A stretch of 64,000 nt of DNA from positions 6,002 to 70,001 of the forward strand of contig MU266373.1 in assembly GCA_021014945.1 (NCBI GenBank), in the 5' to 3' direction. The notes under the pieces were generated by a model, which was not told the DNA's origin, did no database searches, and saw nothing but the letters and a program-made list of their open reading frames with translations. A program made the position numbers and the translations under genes. The stretch is from Leucogyrophana mollusca (taxonomy: Eukaryota > Basidiomycota > Agaricomycetes > Boletales). Of this stretch, positions 12,298 to 24,158 are shown piece after piece; position 1 is the first letter of the stretch; every line of letters starts with the position of its first letter.

Positions 12298-12751
12298 GTT
12301 TCTAGGTTTATAGTTTTCACCTAATATGGTTTGAGCACGCCTGTATGAGAGCAGCCGTTCGAGCGCCAGGGTCCTCGAGGAAACTCATCCCCTCCATGTC
12401 CGGTAAGCAGCCCACCGCATCATAGCCAGGGCGACCAATTCCGATATCCAGGAAACCTCCGGGAAGCCGCGGATGGGATTCTGCACGTCGGCTATGTTCT
12501 CCAGATGGCTCCCCTGGCGTAATTGGAATCAATGAATGACCACCGATCAATGTGCCATGAGGGTGAGTCCTTGTTGTTATATCCAAGCCGTACTATATGC
12601 GACAAACAGTGTAACCTTGTTTCTAATCGATGCAATTCATCCCCTTTGTACCTGATATTTCGGTGGTCTATGTACATGCCCGAACGCCGTAACACAATCT
12701 GTACGAATCTATGGTCGCTCTCCTTATTTTGATCGTTCTGGCTGGCACCAC
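12298..12751. other. Intergenic, no gene seen
   Basis: Minus-strand frames at 12317-12586 and 12492-12695 have no recognised motif. Nothing else is supported. Confidence 0.3.
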
Positions 12752-13619
12752 GTGATCAAGGAGTTAACCGGAGCACGAATCCGGGCGCTCTTCCTCGGTT
12801 CGGCGACGCCTTGTTCGCGACAACTCGCTATCTTTGATGTTTATGCTGCTATTCTCAGTGTCCTTGTGTTCACGTTGACGAAAATGCGTGCCCAGAATGA
12901 CTCGGACGCGATCTTCTCCCAGCTGAAGCAAAGTCTTGCGGCTCATTTGGAACAAAGCGCAAGTATAGCTAGGTGGTTGACGGACAAGTGCGCTGTCTTT
13001 GTTTTCGCTGTTGATACTACCTTCTTAGTTTCGAGAAAGGTGCGCGCGTCCGACGATTGGTTATGCTCTGGAGTGCTTTCAAGTTCGATCGGCTACCCTC
13101 GTTCGTGATGTTCGTGTGTGCTGCCAATTCTTTGCTGATAGTTCCTTACCAGACTTTTGTGACAATTTTCTCGGTCCTGAGTCTCTTTCCCGTGCTGTCG
13201 TTCATGTACAACGTACTCCTTGTTTGAGTTAATCATCGCTGACATATGGTTACAGAGGCATCTCGATATTCATTGTGTCGTGCTTCACGTTCATAGCACT
13301 CACGCTAGCTTTCGTAGCCTCAGCGATCGTCGAAGTGCTACTCAGTTCGTACCTTGTTCCCCGTATTCAAGATACCCGAGAACTCATTGTAACACTAGTG
13401 GCAATCTTGACCTTGACGCTTGGGGTGTTATTCGTTTTATCTGTGTGCCTCACGGCGTTTGGTTCCGACGGGCGTCCTATAGGCACAGAGTGGGCACGTC
13501 GCACACGAGATCAAATATCACTCCACACTCCGCGTGTAGCTTGGCCAATGGTGCGGCGACTTGATGCCCGCCGCAGCTCCACCAAACCCCACGAAAAGGC
13601 GGGTCACATAGTTGAATGA
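12752..13619 (+). CDS. Unassigned multipass membrane protein
   Basis: I do not recognise the family. Three frames join cleanly with an intron at 12988-13028 (donor after ACGGACAA) and another at about 13213-13255. The spliced protein has an N-terminal hydrophobic segment (FDVYAAILSVLVFTL), an amphipathic linker with Gln/His/Ser, then FEKGARVRRLVMLWSAFKFD, followed by at least four hydrophobic stretches including VMFVCAANSLLIVPYQTFVT, FIALTLAFVASAIVEVLLSS and VTLVAILTLTLGVLFVLSV. The C-terminal tail is basic and ends HEKAGHIVE. The layout recalls the uncharacterised DUF6535-type membrane proteins of Agaricomycetes, but I cannot confirm that. The true start may lie upstream of the ATG used. It is transcribed toward the HET-SH3 gene 1.35 kb downstream. 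Confidence 0.5.
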
Positions 13620-14971
13620 AAGGTTTGGCTGATTAAGGGACAAGCCGTACTTATTAGAACATCATGAACGTTACTTACCGACACCCAAGGCAGACCCATT
13701 TTCTTCCACCTAGGAGGCGCGCATGTGCGCTTGAGTTGTTCGCCAAGTGACCCGATCGGCTCCATCACGGAGAAATGTGGCTGTTGCCATCCACAGCAAA
13801 GTATCTGGTCAATCTAGGTACGGATGCAGGATCCATTGACTTAACCATGTGCGCGCGCGGAGGTGCGCAGTCGTCGAAGATGGCGCTAAGACTGGCGAGA
13901 AAATTGGGTAAGGTCTCGGGACCGATCGACGTATCGCTGACCTATTACATAGAAGCAAGGAACGCACATCAGCGCACACCGTAGCTACGATATCTACTGT
14001 ATGAGATCGTGTGTGCACAGGAATAACAAAGCAGCATTAAAGTCGGAATTGTGCCTAGCGGGCTCGGGGAGCGAGTACTGACAGACACTGGCTGAATATG
14101 AATTCCGGCATGTCGGAGTTTCTGTCTGGAGTCCTTGCATCTCCTCGCATTTCATTTCCGTGACCCATGTAGCGTCCCTCTTGATCCTCGATCCAGAGTT
14201 ATCACAACGAGCACGAGGACGTTGGCAGATATTGGTAGAGCATCCGTTTAACACTGGTATGTGTATCTCGAGATTTTCCAGTGGCATTGAAATTGGCATA
14301 CCGTTGGTCTACTGGCGACAGCAGCAACATGTATCGACTGCTTATCGCCCTCACATTGGTTCAGAGTTGGTTTAGGGTTCATCTTGCACGCAGGGTCTGG
14401 TTTCCCCGCGGAATGCTGTCCGACTCGGATACAGCATAAGCGCTGAGGCAAGTTTCTATCGAGAAAGTTATGGTATGATGACCTTTGATGGAGTCCTTGG
14501 GCCCTATCGCGATAACTCTTGCTTTCCATGTCAAGAACTCCCTGAATAGAATTCTCGAACTCCTTGCTTTTTGGGAACCATTCAATGTAGCGTTGGTCTA
14601 CAGCATGTACAAGTAGGGTTAGAGTGTTCTGCTGACTGATGCAGCCCCTAGCGTTTGTGCATCTGAGAGGCGGTTCAGTAGGCTGTTCCTAGGTTCCAGC
14701 ATTCCCGGCGCTTGCAGCCTCGAGGTATGTATGAGGTTCCGGTCAATTATGATACTTCGTCCTGCCCTCGACGTCGCTCCCTGTCCGCTGGTCCGGTTTT
14801 CGTTGCGTACGTGCTGTGTATTCTGGCTATATGCTCCATGCTGATGAGTTGAACAGCTTGAACTGTTTCCACGTCGTACAAGTACGTGGCTGTTCATATC
14901 ACCCACTCAAACTGAAGTTTGCCACGTAACCGTCTCAACTACTGTCTTTTGAGTTTCTGAAGGGACTCAAC
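13620..14971. other. Intergenic upstream of the HET-SH3 gene
   Basis: Only short overlapping frames on both strands, none with a motif. The promoter of the HET-SH3 gene must lie toward its right end. I see no repeat or RNA gene. Confidence 0.35.
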
Positions 14972-17900
14972 ATGCGACTGTTGAACGCCAAGACCAAACA
15001 AGTCGAAGACTTTCAGCAACATATTCCAAAATATGCTATACTATCTCACGTGTGGGGTGAAGAAGAAGTCACCTTTCAAGATATCAACAAACCCCACGCT
15101 CATATCGCCAAAACGAAGGGGTACGCGAAAGTGAAGGCTTGCTGCACCCGTGCTCTCAAAGACGGCTACGAATATGTTTGGATCGATACCTGTTGCATCG
15201 ATAATAGCAGCAGCGCCGAGCTTTCTGAAGCCATCAACTCGATGTACCTTTGGTACTACAGGTCAGAAGTATGTTATGCATACTTAGCCGACGTCCGCAG
15301 CGACTGCCTCTCCGATTTCTCCCTCAGCAAGTGGTTCACGAGGGGGTGGACTCTACAAGAACTGATAGCTCCCGCGAATGTAACCTTCCTTGCTCAGGAC
15401 TGGAAAAGGATAGGGAGCAAAACGAAAATGGTGGACGATCTCGTGCGTATAACTGGCGTAGACAGGAGCGTCCTGCTCTCGAAAACCATACCCACAGAGG
15501 TCAGCGTCGCGAAAAGGATGTCCTGGGCTGCCAAGAGGGAGACAACCCGGGAAGAGGATCGAGCATACTCGCTCATGGGCTTATTTGGTATAACCATGTC
15601 GACAAAGTATGGAGAGGGGAGAAATGCCTTCTTTAGGCTCCAACGCGCCATAATGAAGAAGTCAATCGACCAGACTATCTTCGCCTGGAAAGACGCGCGT
15701 GGCGGTACGAGCGGATTGCTCGCCTCCTCGCCCTCCTCGTTCGAAAGCGTTGACCGAATTCCATTCGACACGTTCGAGGTCGACTTTGTGAGACAATTCG
15801 CGCGACAAAGCCCTAGAGTCCACTTCTCCATGACAAACAATGGGGTTCGCATCACCCTGCCCATCAAGCGCACTGGCCAAAATCTGTATCTTGCAGCGCT
15901 CCGCTGTTCATCGACCCCAGACTCTGTGCGGCCATTATGTATTCAATTGCAGATGGCGGGCGGCCACCGTGGCCAGTTTGTAAGGACAGGGATCGATGAA
16001 CTCGTAGACATCGACGTGGCAGACGGTACAGGCTTCGAGTGGCAACACATCTACGTCGTGGACGACATCCCACCTGTTGGCACGACACGCTCACTCCCAC
16101 TCCCCCCCTGTCCACACGCTCGTTTGCAAGATGACATATCCACCAGCCCGAGCACCAACTTTGCAAATTCCATCCACGGTTCCGATAATACCTCGCCCGG
16201 CTCTGCTCGTTCAGGCTGGCCGGAGCATTACTTGTACAAGGCGGAAGCCTTACACGACTGTAAGCAAACTTGGGTTTCTCGACTCACGATACTCACGGTC
16301 GCACATCAGATACCGCGACCTTCGATGTGGATGACATGTCTTTCCGCCAAGGCGAGATCTTAGAGGTCGTCAACTGTCACAAGATATGGTGGCAAGCTAG
16401 GAAGGCTGACGGCACAACGGGTTGTGAGTACATCAGTTACTCAAATCCCCCGACCTCTCACACGAGCCACCGTAAATCGCAGGCGTGCCAGCTAGTCATC
16501 TCCAGATCGTTGGGTTGTCTCCCCCTTGCAAGGCTACAACCATTTGTGGATGTGGGCAAATTCGCCGTCATTTTATCTCAATACTAAGGTAGCTTTTGCA
16601 GACACAGCCTCAGCTAACGATGAACTGTCTTTTTCTAAAGGTGAGGTCTTAGAGGTGCTCGACACGACGGGGATGTGGTGGCAAGCTAGGAAAGGAGACG
16701 GGACTGAAGGAAGCGAGTATTGTCATCTTATGAATTTGGTACCACAAACTCACAATCTACAGCCGTGCGGCGCAACTACTTGCAAGTCATGGAGTTCTCT
16801 CCGGTGTTATCCGGTGCTGCAGATGATGGTGCCGGGGACATATCGGCGATTTCTCCCTCAGAGCCTTACTCCTCCCGGGCGAGGGGCATGTATGCGCGTT
16901 TGAGTGAGCGAATGAACCACTCTTCTACCTCCTTGGTGCTTATCTTGCACTATAGATATTGCGGCGGATCCTGACCAAAGCGAGATTTTGGAAATCATCG
17001 ACAAGGAACCCAAAGGGTGGTTAGCCCGAAAAAAGGACGGTAGTATACGAAGCACGTTTTCCGCTTCAATGTCATGGTTTTGCATATTAACTCTGCGAAC
17101 TTGCAGGTGTGCCATCTGACTATTTCCAGGTCATCGAGCCCCCTCCAGAGTCATACTCTTACCGAGCAGAGGCACTTTATGCATGTAAGTGTGCGAGCAT
17201 CATCTCCCGAAGTACAAATCACTAAAATGATCCCCGAAGACACTGCCTCACCCGATGATCCCAACGAGATATCCTTTGTCGTTGGCGAGGTCTTGGAGGT
17301 CGTCGACACAGAAGGAAAATGGTGGCAGGTCAAGAAAAGCGACGGGACCGTCGGAAGTGCGTTTCACTTGTCCAGTAACACATAACTCGAGTTGATTGAT
17401 GTCGGTCGGCAGTTGCTCGGTTTAGCTATCTGCGGATAATTGAATCAAGCAGACTAATACCCGATTGCAGAGGTTTTGCTGGAACGGCAGTGCCTGAAAC
17501 TCCCCCGTCCGCCTCATATCAAGCGAAAGTGTTATATGCACGCAAGTAAAGTAAAATCTCGTCATTATCTCATCTGACACCTTGTTCTGGTCCCAGATAT
17601 TCCTTCCCCTAACGATCCGAATCGGGTTTCGTTCGCTGAAGGAGAGACACTGGATATCATCGACAAAGAAGAAAAATGGTGGCTGGTTAGGAAGGCGGAC
17701 GGCACGATGAGCAGTAAGTGCACCTATCGCATATTGGGGGCGGCCGAATTGAATGCTGGGAATCTTCTAGCTGTGCCGGCAAGCTCCCTCCAGGTCATGA
17801 ATCTCCCCCCAGAGTCATACACCCATAATGCCATGGTACTTTATGCCTGTGAGGGAGTTTGCTTTCGCCCAGCATAATGTTAACGATGGATTTGTAGACA

Positions 17901-19193
17901 CGGCATCACCTGATGATCCCCATGAGGTCTCCTTGTCCCAAGGTGAATTATTGGAGGTGGTTTATACGGAGGGTAAGTGGTTCCAGGTCAAAAAAGCCGA
18001 TGGCAGTGTAGGGAGTGCGTACAGTGCAATACTCTTGAAATTTGACTGTGCTTATGACGCCAATATACACGCTTTTACAGTTGCGCGACACAACTACCTT
18101 CGGACAACGGGGCCAATAACTAGATCGCTTGATGCCACAGCGGCAGAGTTTAGCGTGATCAATGGGAACACAAATCAGGGGGGAAATTCCCGCCCATACC
18201 ATTTCCGTGCGAAGGCGCTGTATAATTGTAGGTCGTCAACTCACTCTCTTGCCACTGTCCCTCACCTCTTGCAGACACTGCGCCATCCCAGCACCCCGGT
18301 GATATATCTTTCGGCAAAGGAGAAATTTTGGATATTATCGACAAGCAAGGGGCATGGTGGAAAGCCAAGAAATCCGACGGCACGATTGGAGGTATGTACT
18401 CATCACCAAACTTTTACGCGCGTAGGTTGACATGTGCGGCCTTACCTTGCAGATGCGCCATCTAACTACCTCCGGGTGCTCGGAACTCTACTGACACTAT
18501 CCACCCCTGCGAAGACAATTAGTACAAGTTGGCCGAAACAAACTACTCCGATCCTCTCGTTACTCACATCATCACTGTAGAATCCACATTGCCCACGCGC
18601 ATAGGCGCGAAAGCCCGTTATGCAGGCGAGTGGAACCAGTCAAATATATTTCAGCAAATATCAGTCATGCTGCACTCTAGGATCCAAGTCACCCAATGAT
18701 CCCAACGACCGAATTTTCGTGAAAGGTGAACAGCTGGATATCATTGACAAGGAGGAGAAGTGGTGGCTAGCCAGAAAAGCCGATGGCACGATGCGGAGTG
18801 GGTGTATTATTCAGACGAAGCTGTCCTGAAACTAACCCCAGCATATTGTAGCGATTCCCTCACGCTCTTTTCAGATGATAGAGCCACCCCTGGGATCGTA
18901 CTCTCATCTAGCGATGGCGCTTTTTGCCTGTATGGAAACCTGTACTTTCCTTACCCCGCCCGATGCTTAAATGTCCTTGCAGACACGGCGTCCCGTGACG
19001 ACCCCAACGAGATTTCCTTCGTCCAAGGAGAACTCCTGCAAGTCGTCGACATCACAGCGAAATGGTGGCAAGTCAAGAAACAAAACGGGATTGTAGGAAG
19101 TACGTCAAGTCCAATTTCACTTTATGGTGCTTACACCCTCGCTCGCCCACAGTCGCGCGGTGCAACTATCTCCGTGCCATAGAGCTAAAATGA
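14972..19193 (+). CDS. HET-domain protein with nine tandem SH3 domains
   Basis: Twenty exons (first 14972-16259, last 19153-19193) splice to about 1056 residues with no stop, and every intron is phase 1. Residues ~1-230 are a HET domain: KYAILSHVWGEEEVTF, YVWIDTCCID, SSAELSEAINSMYLWY, CYAYLADV, WFTRGWTLQELIAP, then EDRAYSLMGLFGI and TKYGEGRNAFFRLQ. HET proteins trigger heterokaryon-incompatibility cell death in fungi. After a ~190-residue linker come nine SH3-like domains with the family signature: A-L-Y-x-Y, D-E-x-S-F-x-x-G-E, K-W-W-Q-A/V-R/K, D-G-T-x-G and P-x-N-Y-L. The core exon is exactly 117 bp in repeats 4-9, 111 bp in 1-2 and 96 bp in 3, which has lost the residues before its GE motif. 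Four introns appear to use GC donors. No NACHT or other NTPase is present. Intactness is strongly supported by splicing; a recognition role for the SH3 array is inference. Confidence 0.85.
16229..19184 (+). repeat. Tandem SH3-coding exon array (9 units)
   Basis: Core exons lie at 16310-16420, 16602-16712, 16956-17051, 17240-17356, 17597-17713, 17898-18014, 18275-18391, 18681-18797 and 18983-19099. Linker exons of 78 bp recur at 17107-17184, 17771-17848 and 18852-18929. Two sequence types recur: one with IIDKEEKWWL-x-RKADGTM (units 3, 5, 8, looser in 7) and one with EVVDTEGKWWQVKK (units 4, 6, 9). Symmetric 1-1 exons allow whole units to be gained or lost without changing the frame. Confidence 0.8.
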
Positions 19194-19877
19194 ATGTTGC
19201 ACGTCTTTGCTGAACACCACTGTCAATTATCAGTTCCGGCGTGACACCTCAGTGTAGCCTATCGTCAAAGAGTCTCCTCGGTTGCCAAGATTGGGAATTG
19301 TTCATCTCAGCGTTTTGGTATGCAAACAACTTATAAAGTACACGCTTAGAAATTCATTTCGTGACCGTAGTCGAACAAAATTGAATTGACTCACCTTGTT
19401 AGACCCGCAAACGCAGAAATATGGGGGGTGAAAAGGAGGAGAGGAGAATCAAGAGGATAAGTATTCAAGGTGGAGGGGAAGTGAAATGCAACGGACACTT
19501 GTCGCATCCGTCCACTATATGATGGTCCCCAAATACGTCCCGTGAGACGAACACAATTCTAATGCCAGCAATTCTCCAGCCGAACAGCACATCGAGGTGA
19601 AAGTTTATTGGGGAGGATGTCCTCCAGAGAAGGAAGTATCCCAAGATACTACCTTGGTACTGGGGCAAAGTCTCGACATCGTCAACGGCCCTTGTCCTCT
19701 GCGCTCCGAAATCACGTGATTAATCACTGCGTTATCATGCGGACTTCAATTGCTGCCGGTGCACCGTCCATTACTTACCTTGAGATTCTCCACTTTCGGC
19801 AACAACAGCTTACTCCCAGTAACAGTCGAGATATCGTTAGTGTTCACACATCAATATCCTTAACCTTAGCATCTGGC
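19194..19877. other. Intergenic
   Basis: This holds the 3' flank of the HET-SH3 gene and the 5' flank of the TFIIIC gene. Short frames on both strands lack motifs. Confidence 0.35.
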
Positions 19878-22800
19878 ATGGATGACGAAGAAGACTACTG
19901 TACGTCTCCACGAGTCAAGGTCAGCTCTCTGAATATCAACATATACAGACGAAGATGAAGAAGAGGATGCTTCGGATTCTCCGGAACACTCTTCTTCTGA
20001 AGAAGGAAGTGACGACTCTGACACATCTGAAGCAGAGGTTCAAGTATCGCAAGGTGTTGAAGTAGAAATTGAGGGTGACTTTGAGTGCGCTTTCTGTTGG
20101 TGTTTTGCCATCGCGAGAATTAACGTTCTTTTGCACATAGTCGGCTTGTGAAGACCATTCGGGTGACGGATGGTATTTCCAGTTCGGGTATGCTTCACCG
20201 GGCATGGGATTTCAACATTGAAGAGAAAGAATCCGAGTTTAAGGACGATTTGCGTGAGGCGTCCGGCATTGGTCGCAAGAAGAAGAAAAAGGTACGAGGG
20301 CAGTCAACAAGCACTGAATGTGCGCGGTTAAGCACTATCCAGTAGTCCGGCCGTCAATATGGTCCGACGTTATCCCATCAAGTCCGTGCCCTTATCGGTG
20401 AAGGCAACCAGGCATATGTGGACAACGACCTCCCAGGAGCAATTCGGATAATGCAGGAAGTTATCCGCATCGAGCCCCGCGCTTCCTCTGCGTGGGCTGT
20501 TCTAGCCCAGTGCTATGCTGACACCGGCGAGCCACAGAAGGCTCTTCAGCTTCGCATCATGGCTGCACATCTCAAGCATGATGCGGAAGAGTGGGATCGG
20601 CTTGCAAACCAATCGAGGTAAGCGGGGCTCGTTCCGAACGTAATGGAGCTGGCCTACAGAAGCATCCTAGAGACCTAGGATATAATCAGCAAGCCTTGTA
20701 TTGCTACAGCAAACTATACAGCCTGGATCCAACAAATGTAGACGCTCTCTGGGGTCGTGCATCCCTTGCAAAGGAAATGTGTGATCTCCGGACGGTACAG
20801 ACCTTTTTATGTCTTGTGTTTGGTAACTGGCTGGGTGCTGACTATATTTATCATTCTCTACTAGGCTCGTCACTCGTACTTGGCCATTCTCAAGCACGTG
20901 CCTCACAATATCACAGTTCTGACCGAGCTGCGTCCGATTCTCATCGAGTTGTCCGAGTTAGCCCTTTGTGCATCTCTTTATCAAGACGCCCTAAGCCATC
21001 ATCAAACTATCCGGCCCCTGGGACATGCCATAGACCCCGAATTGAACGATGCTAGCACCTCAGCCACTTTTGGTTTTATTGAGATCCTTGTGCTGGCGGA
21101 CTTGTACAACACGATGAGGGAACACGAACGTGCAATTGATACAATCAGACGAGGGTGTCGATGGCTTCAAGGTCGCGCGTCCCAAAAGTTTTGGGATATG
21201 TGCGAAGACGATAGGGAGTATGACCTGCCGAATGAAGATGGTGACACCGGTGTGCCTCAGCGTCTTGGGGACGTGCAACCTGGAATGTACCCCCTCGATG
21301 TAAATGCCAGACATCGTCTCGCTATCGCAAGAATAAAACTAGGCGAGGTGGATGAGGGCAAGGTATATATGGCTTACCTATGGTTCGGCCCGATTTGACG
21401 CCTTTCGCACACTTAGATGCATGCAAATGTTGTCTTGTCTCAAGACATCCTGGACTACGCAGCATTGTTTGGAGAGATTGCTGACGCGTTCTTTGAACTG
21501 GAAATGTATGCGGATGCAGGTCCGATCTATGAAATGCTAGGTGCAGACCCCGCGGTGCGTGTCGGGGTCGTTCTCTGGTCTCTGTTACTTACTGCGGATA
21601 CAGACAAGTGGTTTATATATTCTCCTCCAAGTCGCTATCTGTCGACGTATGCAAGGTGACCTGCGTGAAGCAGCAGAAGTGTATAAGCAAGGTAATCTTT
21701 CAGCCCAATTTCCGCGCGTATCGTTCCTGAAGTTAGTTCCTCTAGTGATTGAGGCGGACCCGATGAATAATGACGCGAAAATGAAGCTCGCAGAGCTTTA
21801 TGAAATCATGGACGAGCCGAGGAAGGCACTCGAGCTTGTCTATCAAGGTCTCGCTTGTATTTTTCGCGCTTTTCGTGTCAAGGAATCTGATCATTGCATC
21901 CAGTGATTGACTCTCGGAAACGGAAGCCAGCTCACAAAGCAGATGGGCCGTCCGATAGCAGCGAAGCCCCGCAAGGTGCATCCCTCTTCGAGGAAAAATC
22001 ACGTGCCAAGGTGAAAGCTGCCGGCAAAGGGCAAGGTAGACTCTCACTGGCCCAACTTCGTGAGCTCGAAGAGCTCCGAGAGAAAGATGTGATGCAAGGT
22101 TACAAACGCATTGAAGAATTGTGGCCCATGATTCTAGAGCGAGAACCCGAGGCAGAGGCAGAGAGGGAGTGGATGCTGGAGGCCGAGAAGCTCGTAGAGA
22201 TGTTCAGAGAGACCCGTAATCTCTTTTTGACGACGAGGGTCGGTGTGGTAGTTTCTCGTGCCTTTCCGCTTTCCATGACACATACACACAGAACTTCGAT
22301 TTCCGCGGGATGTTCCCGAAACGAGCGCATGGCTCACGGCAACAGAGTGATGCAGATGAAGACCGCATGGCGTCACGCCTCGAGCTCATTGGTGCACTGT
22401 TATTTCTTCTAACATCTCATTGTCTCTGATGTCCCTTTCTCCCTTCCAGAGCAGGACAAGCATATTCGGAAGAACAAAGACAGCACCCAACAGCCCAGCA
22501 GGGTCGATAATTTTCGTGGGGTCTCCTTCGAGAACTGGCTGAGGATCTTTATGCAGGTAACCTTTCGTTCATACCCCGAGCAACCGCGAAATTTTTTGCC
22601 CGATACTGAAATGACTCTCACAGTATGCCTTCATGCTAGCGAAACGCCACGAGCACGAGCTAGCCGGCGAGGTTCTTCGGCACATCCTACTATCAAACGC
22701 CTACAGGAGTAGGGATTTGCAGGATACAATCAGGCTGGCGATAATCTGTGAGGTCATGCTACCATTTCTAAAACCGGTGCTGACAGTTTCTTTTCAGCAT

Positions 22801-23871
22801 GTGCTCTGTTTGCTAACAATTATTCTATCGTCGTCGAGCAATGCCGCAAGCTCATCACAGGTCATCAGTTTAACAACGAACCTCATCGGATTCTCCTCGC
22901 AACGCTCGCGAGCGGTCTCCGTTCCACTGATTCCTTTATTTCGTCGACGCTGCAAAAACATATCCTCAGAGAGCTCAGGCTGCAAGATGCCGCCACGAAG
23001 ACCCCAGAATCACTCAAGTGGAGCATCATAAACCGGCGGTACACGTTGGCCGCGATGAAAAATAGTGACGGCGTCGATCTAGCAAAAGCGAACGACGGAG
23101 ATGAAGGTCTGGACGATGAGGGCGACGAAGGAGCCGTGGAAGATACAGTTGGCGACAAAAAGTTGTTAACAATGCCCACGAAAAACAATCCTGTTCCCGT
23201 TGCTCTCTACGGGCAGATTACTTTGGCAGCGAAAAGTTATCAAAGTGCTCTATGTAGGTCCACCCTTAATACACATTCTTGAAGGCTGCTGATCAGCATA
23301 CCACAGTCTACCTACTGCATGCCTTTGAATACTTTCCAGACGACCCTGTCATATGCTTGTGCCTGGGTATAGCGTCTCTCGGTAGGGCCATGCAACGTCA
23401 GTCCGATAATCGACACCATTTAGTTACTCAGGTGAAATCTGGTAGTAGCGCCGATCTGAAATCCAGTTGACGTAATCTCCTGCTACAGGGCATGGCCTTT
23501 CTCTCCCGTTATCGAAACCTGCGGAAATCCTTCGGCGACCAAGAAGTTGCCGAAATCGAGTTTAATTTTGGCAGGGCATTTCAGCAGCTCGGTATGTCCT
23601 TTATAGAGATACTGAAATTCCACTTGTTCACGGCCTGTAGGGCTCCATTCACACGCAGTCAAGCATTACGAGCGAGTTTTGAAGATTGCTGAAGATCGGG
23701 CGAATGATGTGAGTGAAGCCGACAACTAACAACCTACCTTGGTTTGTTAATTAGATGACGCAGGATGTGCTGGTAGTTCGCGAAGCTGCCTATAACCTAT
23801 CTTTAATCTATGTCACGACTGGAGCTCTCCCTTTAGCTGAAGCTCTTTATCAGCGCTGGCTTTCTGTATAA
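19878..23871 (+). CDS. TFIIIC TPR subunit (Tfc4/Sfc4/GTF3C3-like)
   Basis: A multi-exon gene starting MDDEEDYYEDEEEEDASDS and ending LAEALYQRWLSV. This subunit helps TFIIIC bind tRNA and 5S promoters and recruit TFIIIB for RNA polymerase III transcription in the nucleus. An acidic N-terminus (19878-20090) precedes tetratricopeptide repeats: NQAYVDNDLPGAIRIMQEVI followed by IEPRASSAWAVLAQCYADTG, then QQALYCYSKLYSLDPTNVDA, then LGEVDEGK and ALFGEIADAFFELEMYADAG. A Lys/Glu-rich linker lies near 21900-22200. The C-terminal block near 22460-22740 has NFRGVSFENWLRIFMQ and YAFMLAKRHEHELAGEVLRH, and further TPRs (YLLHAFEYFPDDPVICLCLG; FNFGRAFQQLGLHSHAVKHY) lead to the end. All inspected joins hold the frame. 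The order of parts and the end motif are diagnostic of this family. Confidence 0.85.
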
Positions 23872-24158
23872 GCTTCATGGTTCCGTCCTTGCCCTATATT
23901 TTGTATCAGTTGAGTCCATTTGTTGTAGCCCAGATTCACAGGAACATTCCATCCCACCGCACCTCGTTACATTCCAAACCAGCAGTGTGGATCGTTGGTC
24001 ATGCCTGTTGTTGTGATGTGGTCCATGTCTTTACAACTGGGGACCTGAAGATTTTAATCATGACTGTTTCATCACCGTCAGTCACATACGAGTGTCCCTA
24101 ACATCTTGCTATACACCTCTCTTCTCTCTCACCCTTTCGCCAGAACCCCTTCTACATC

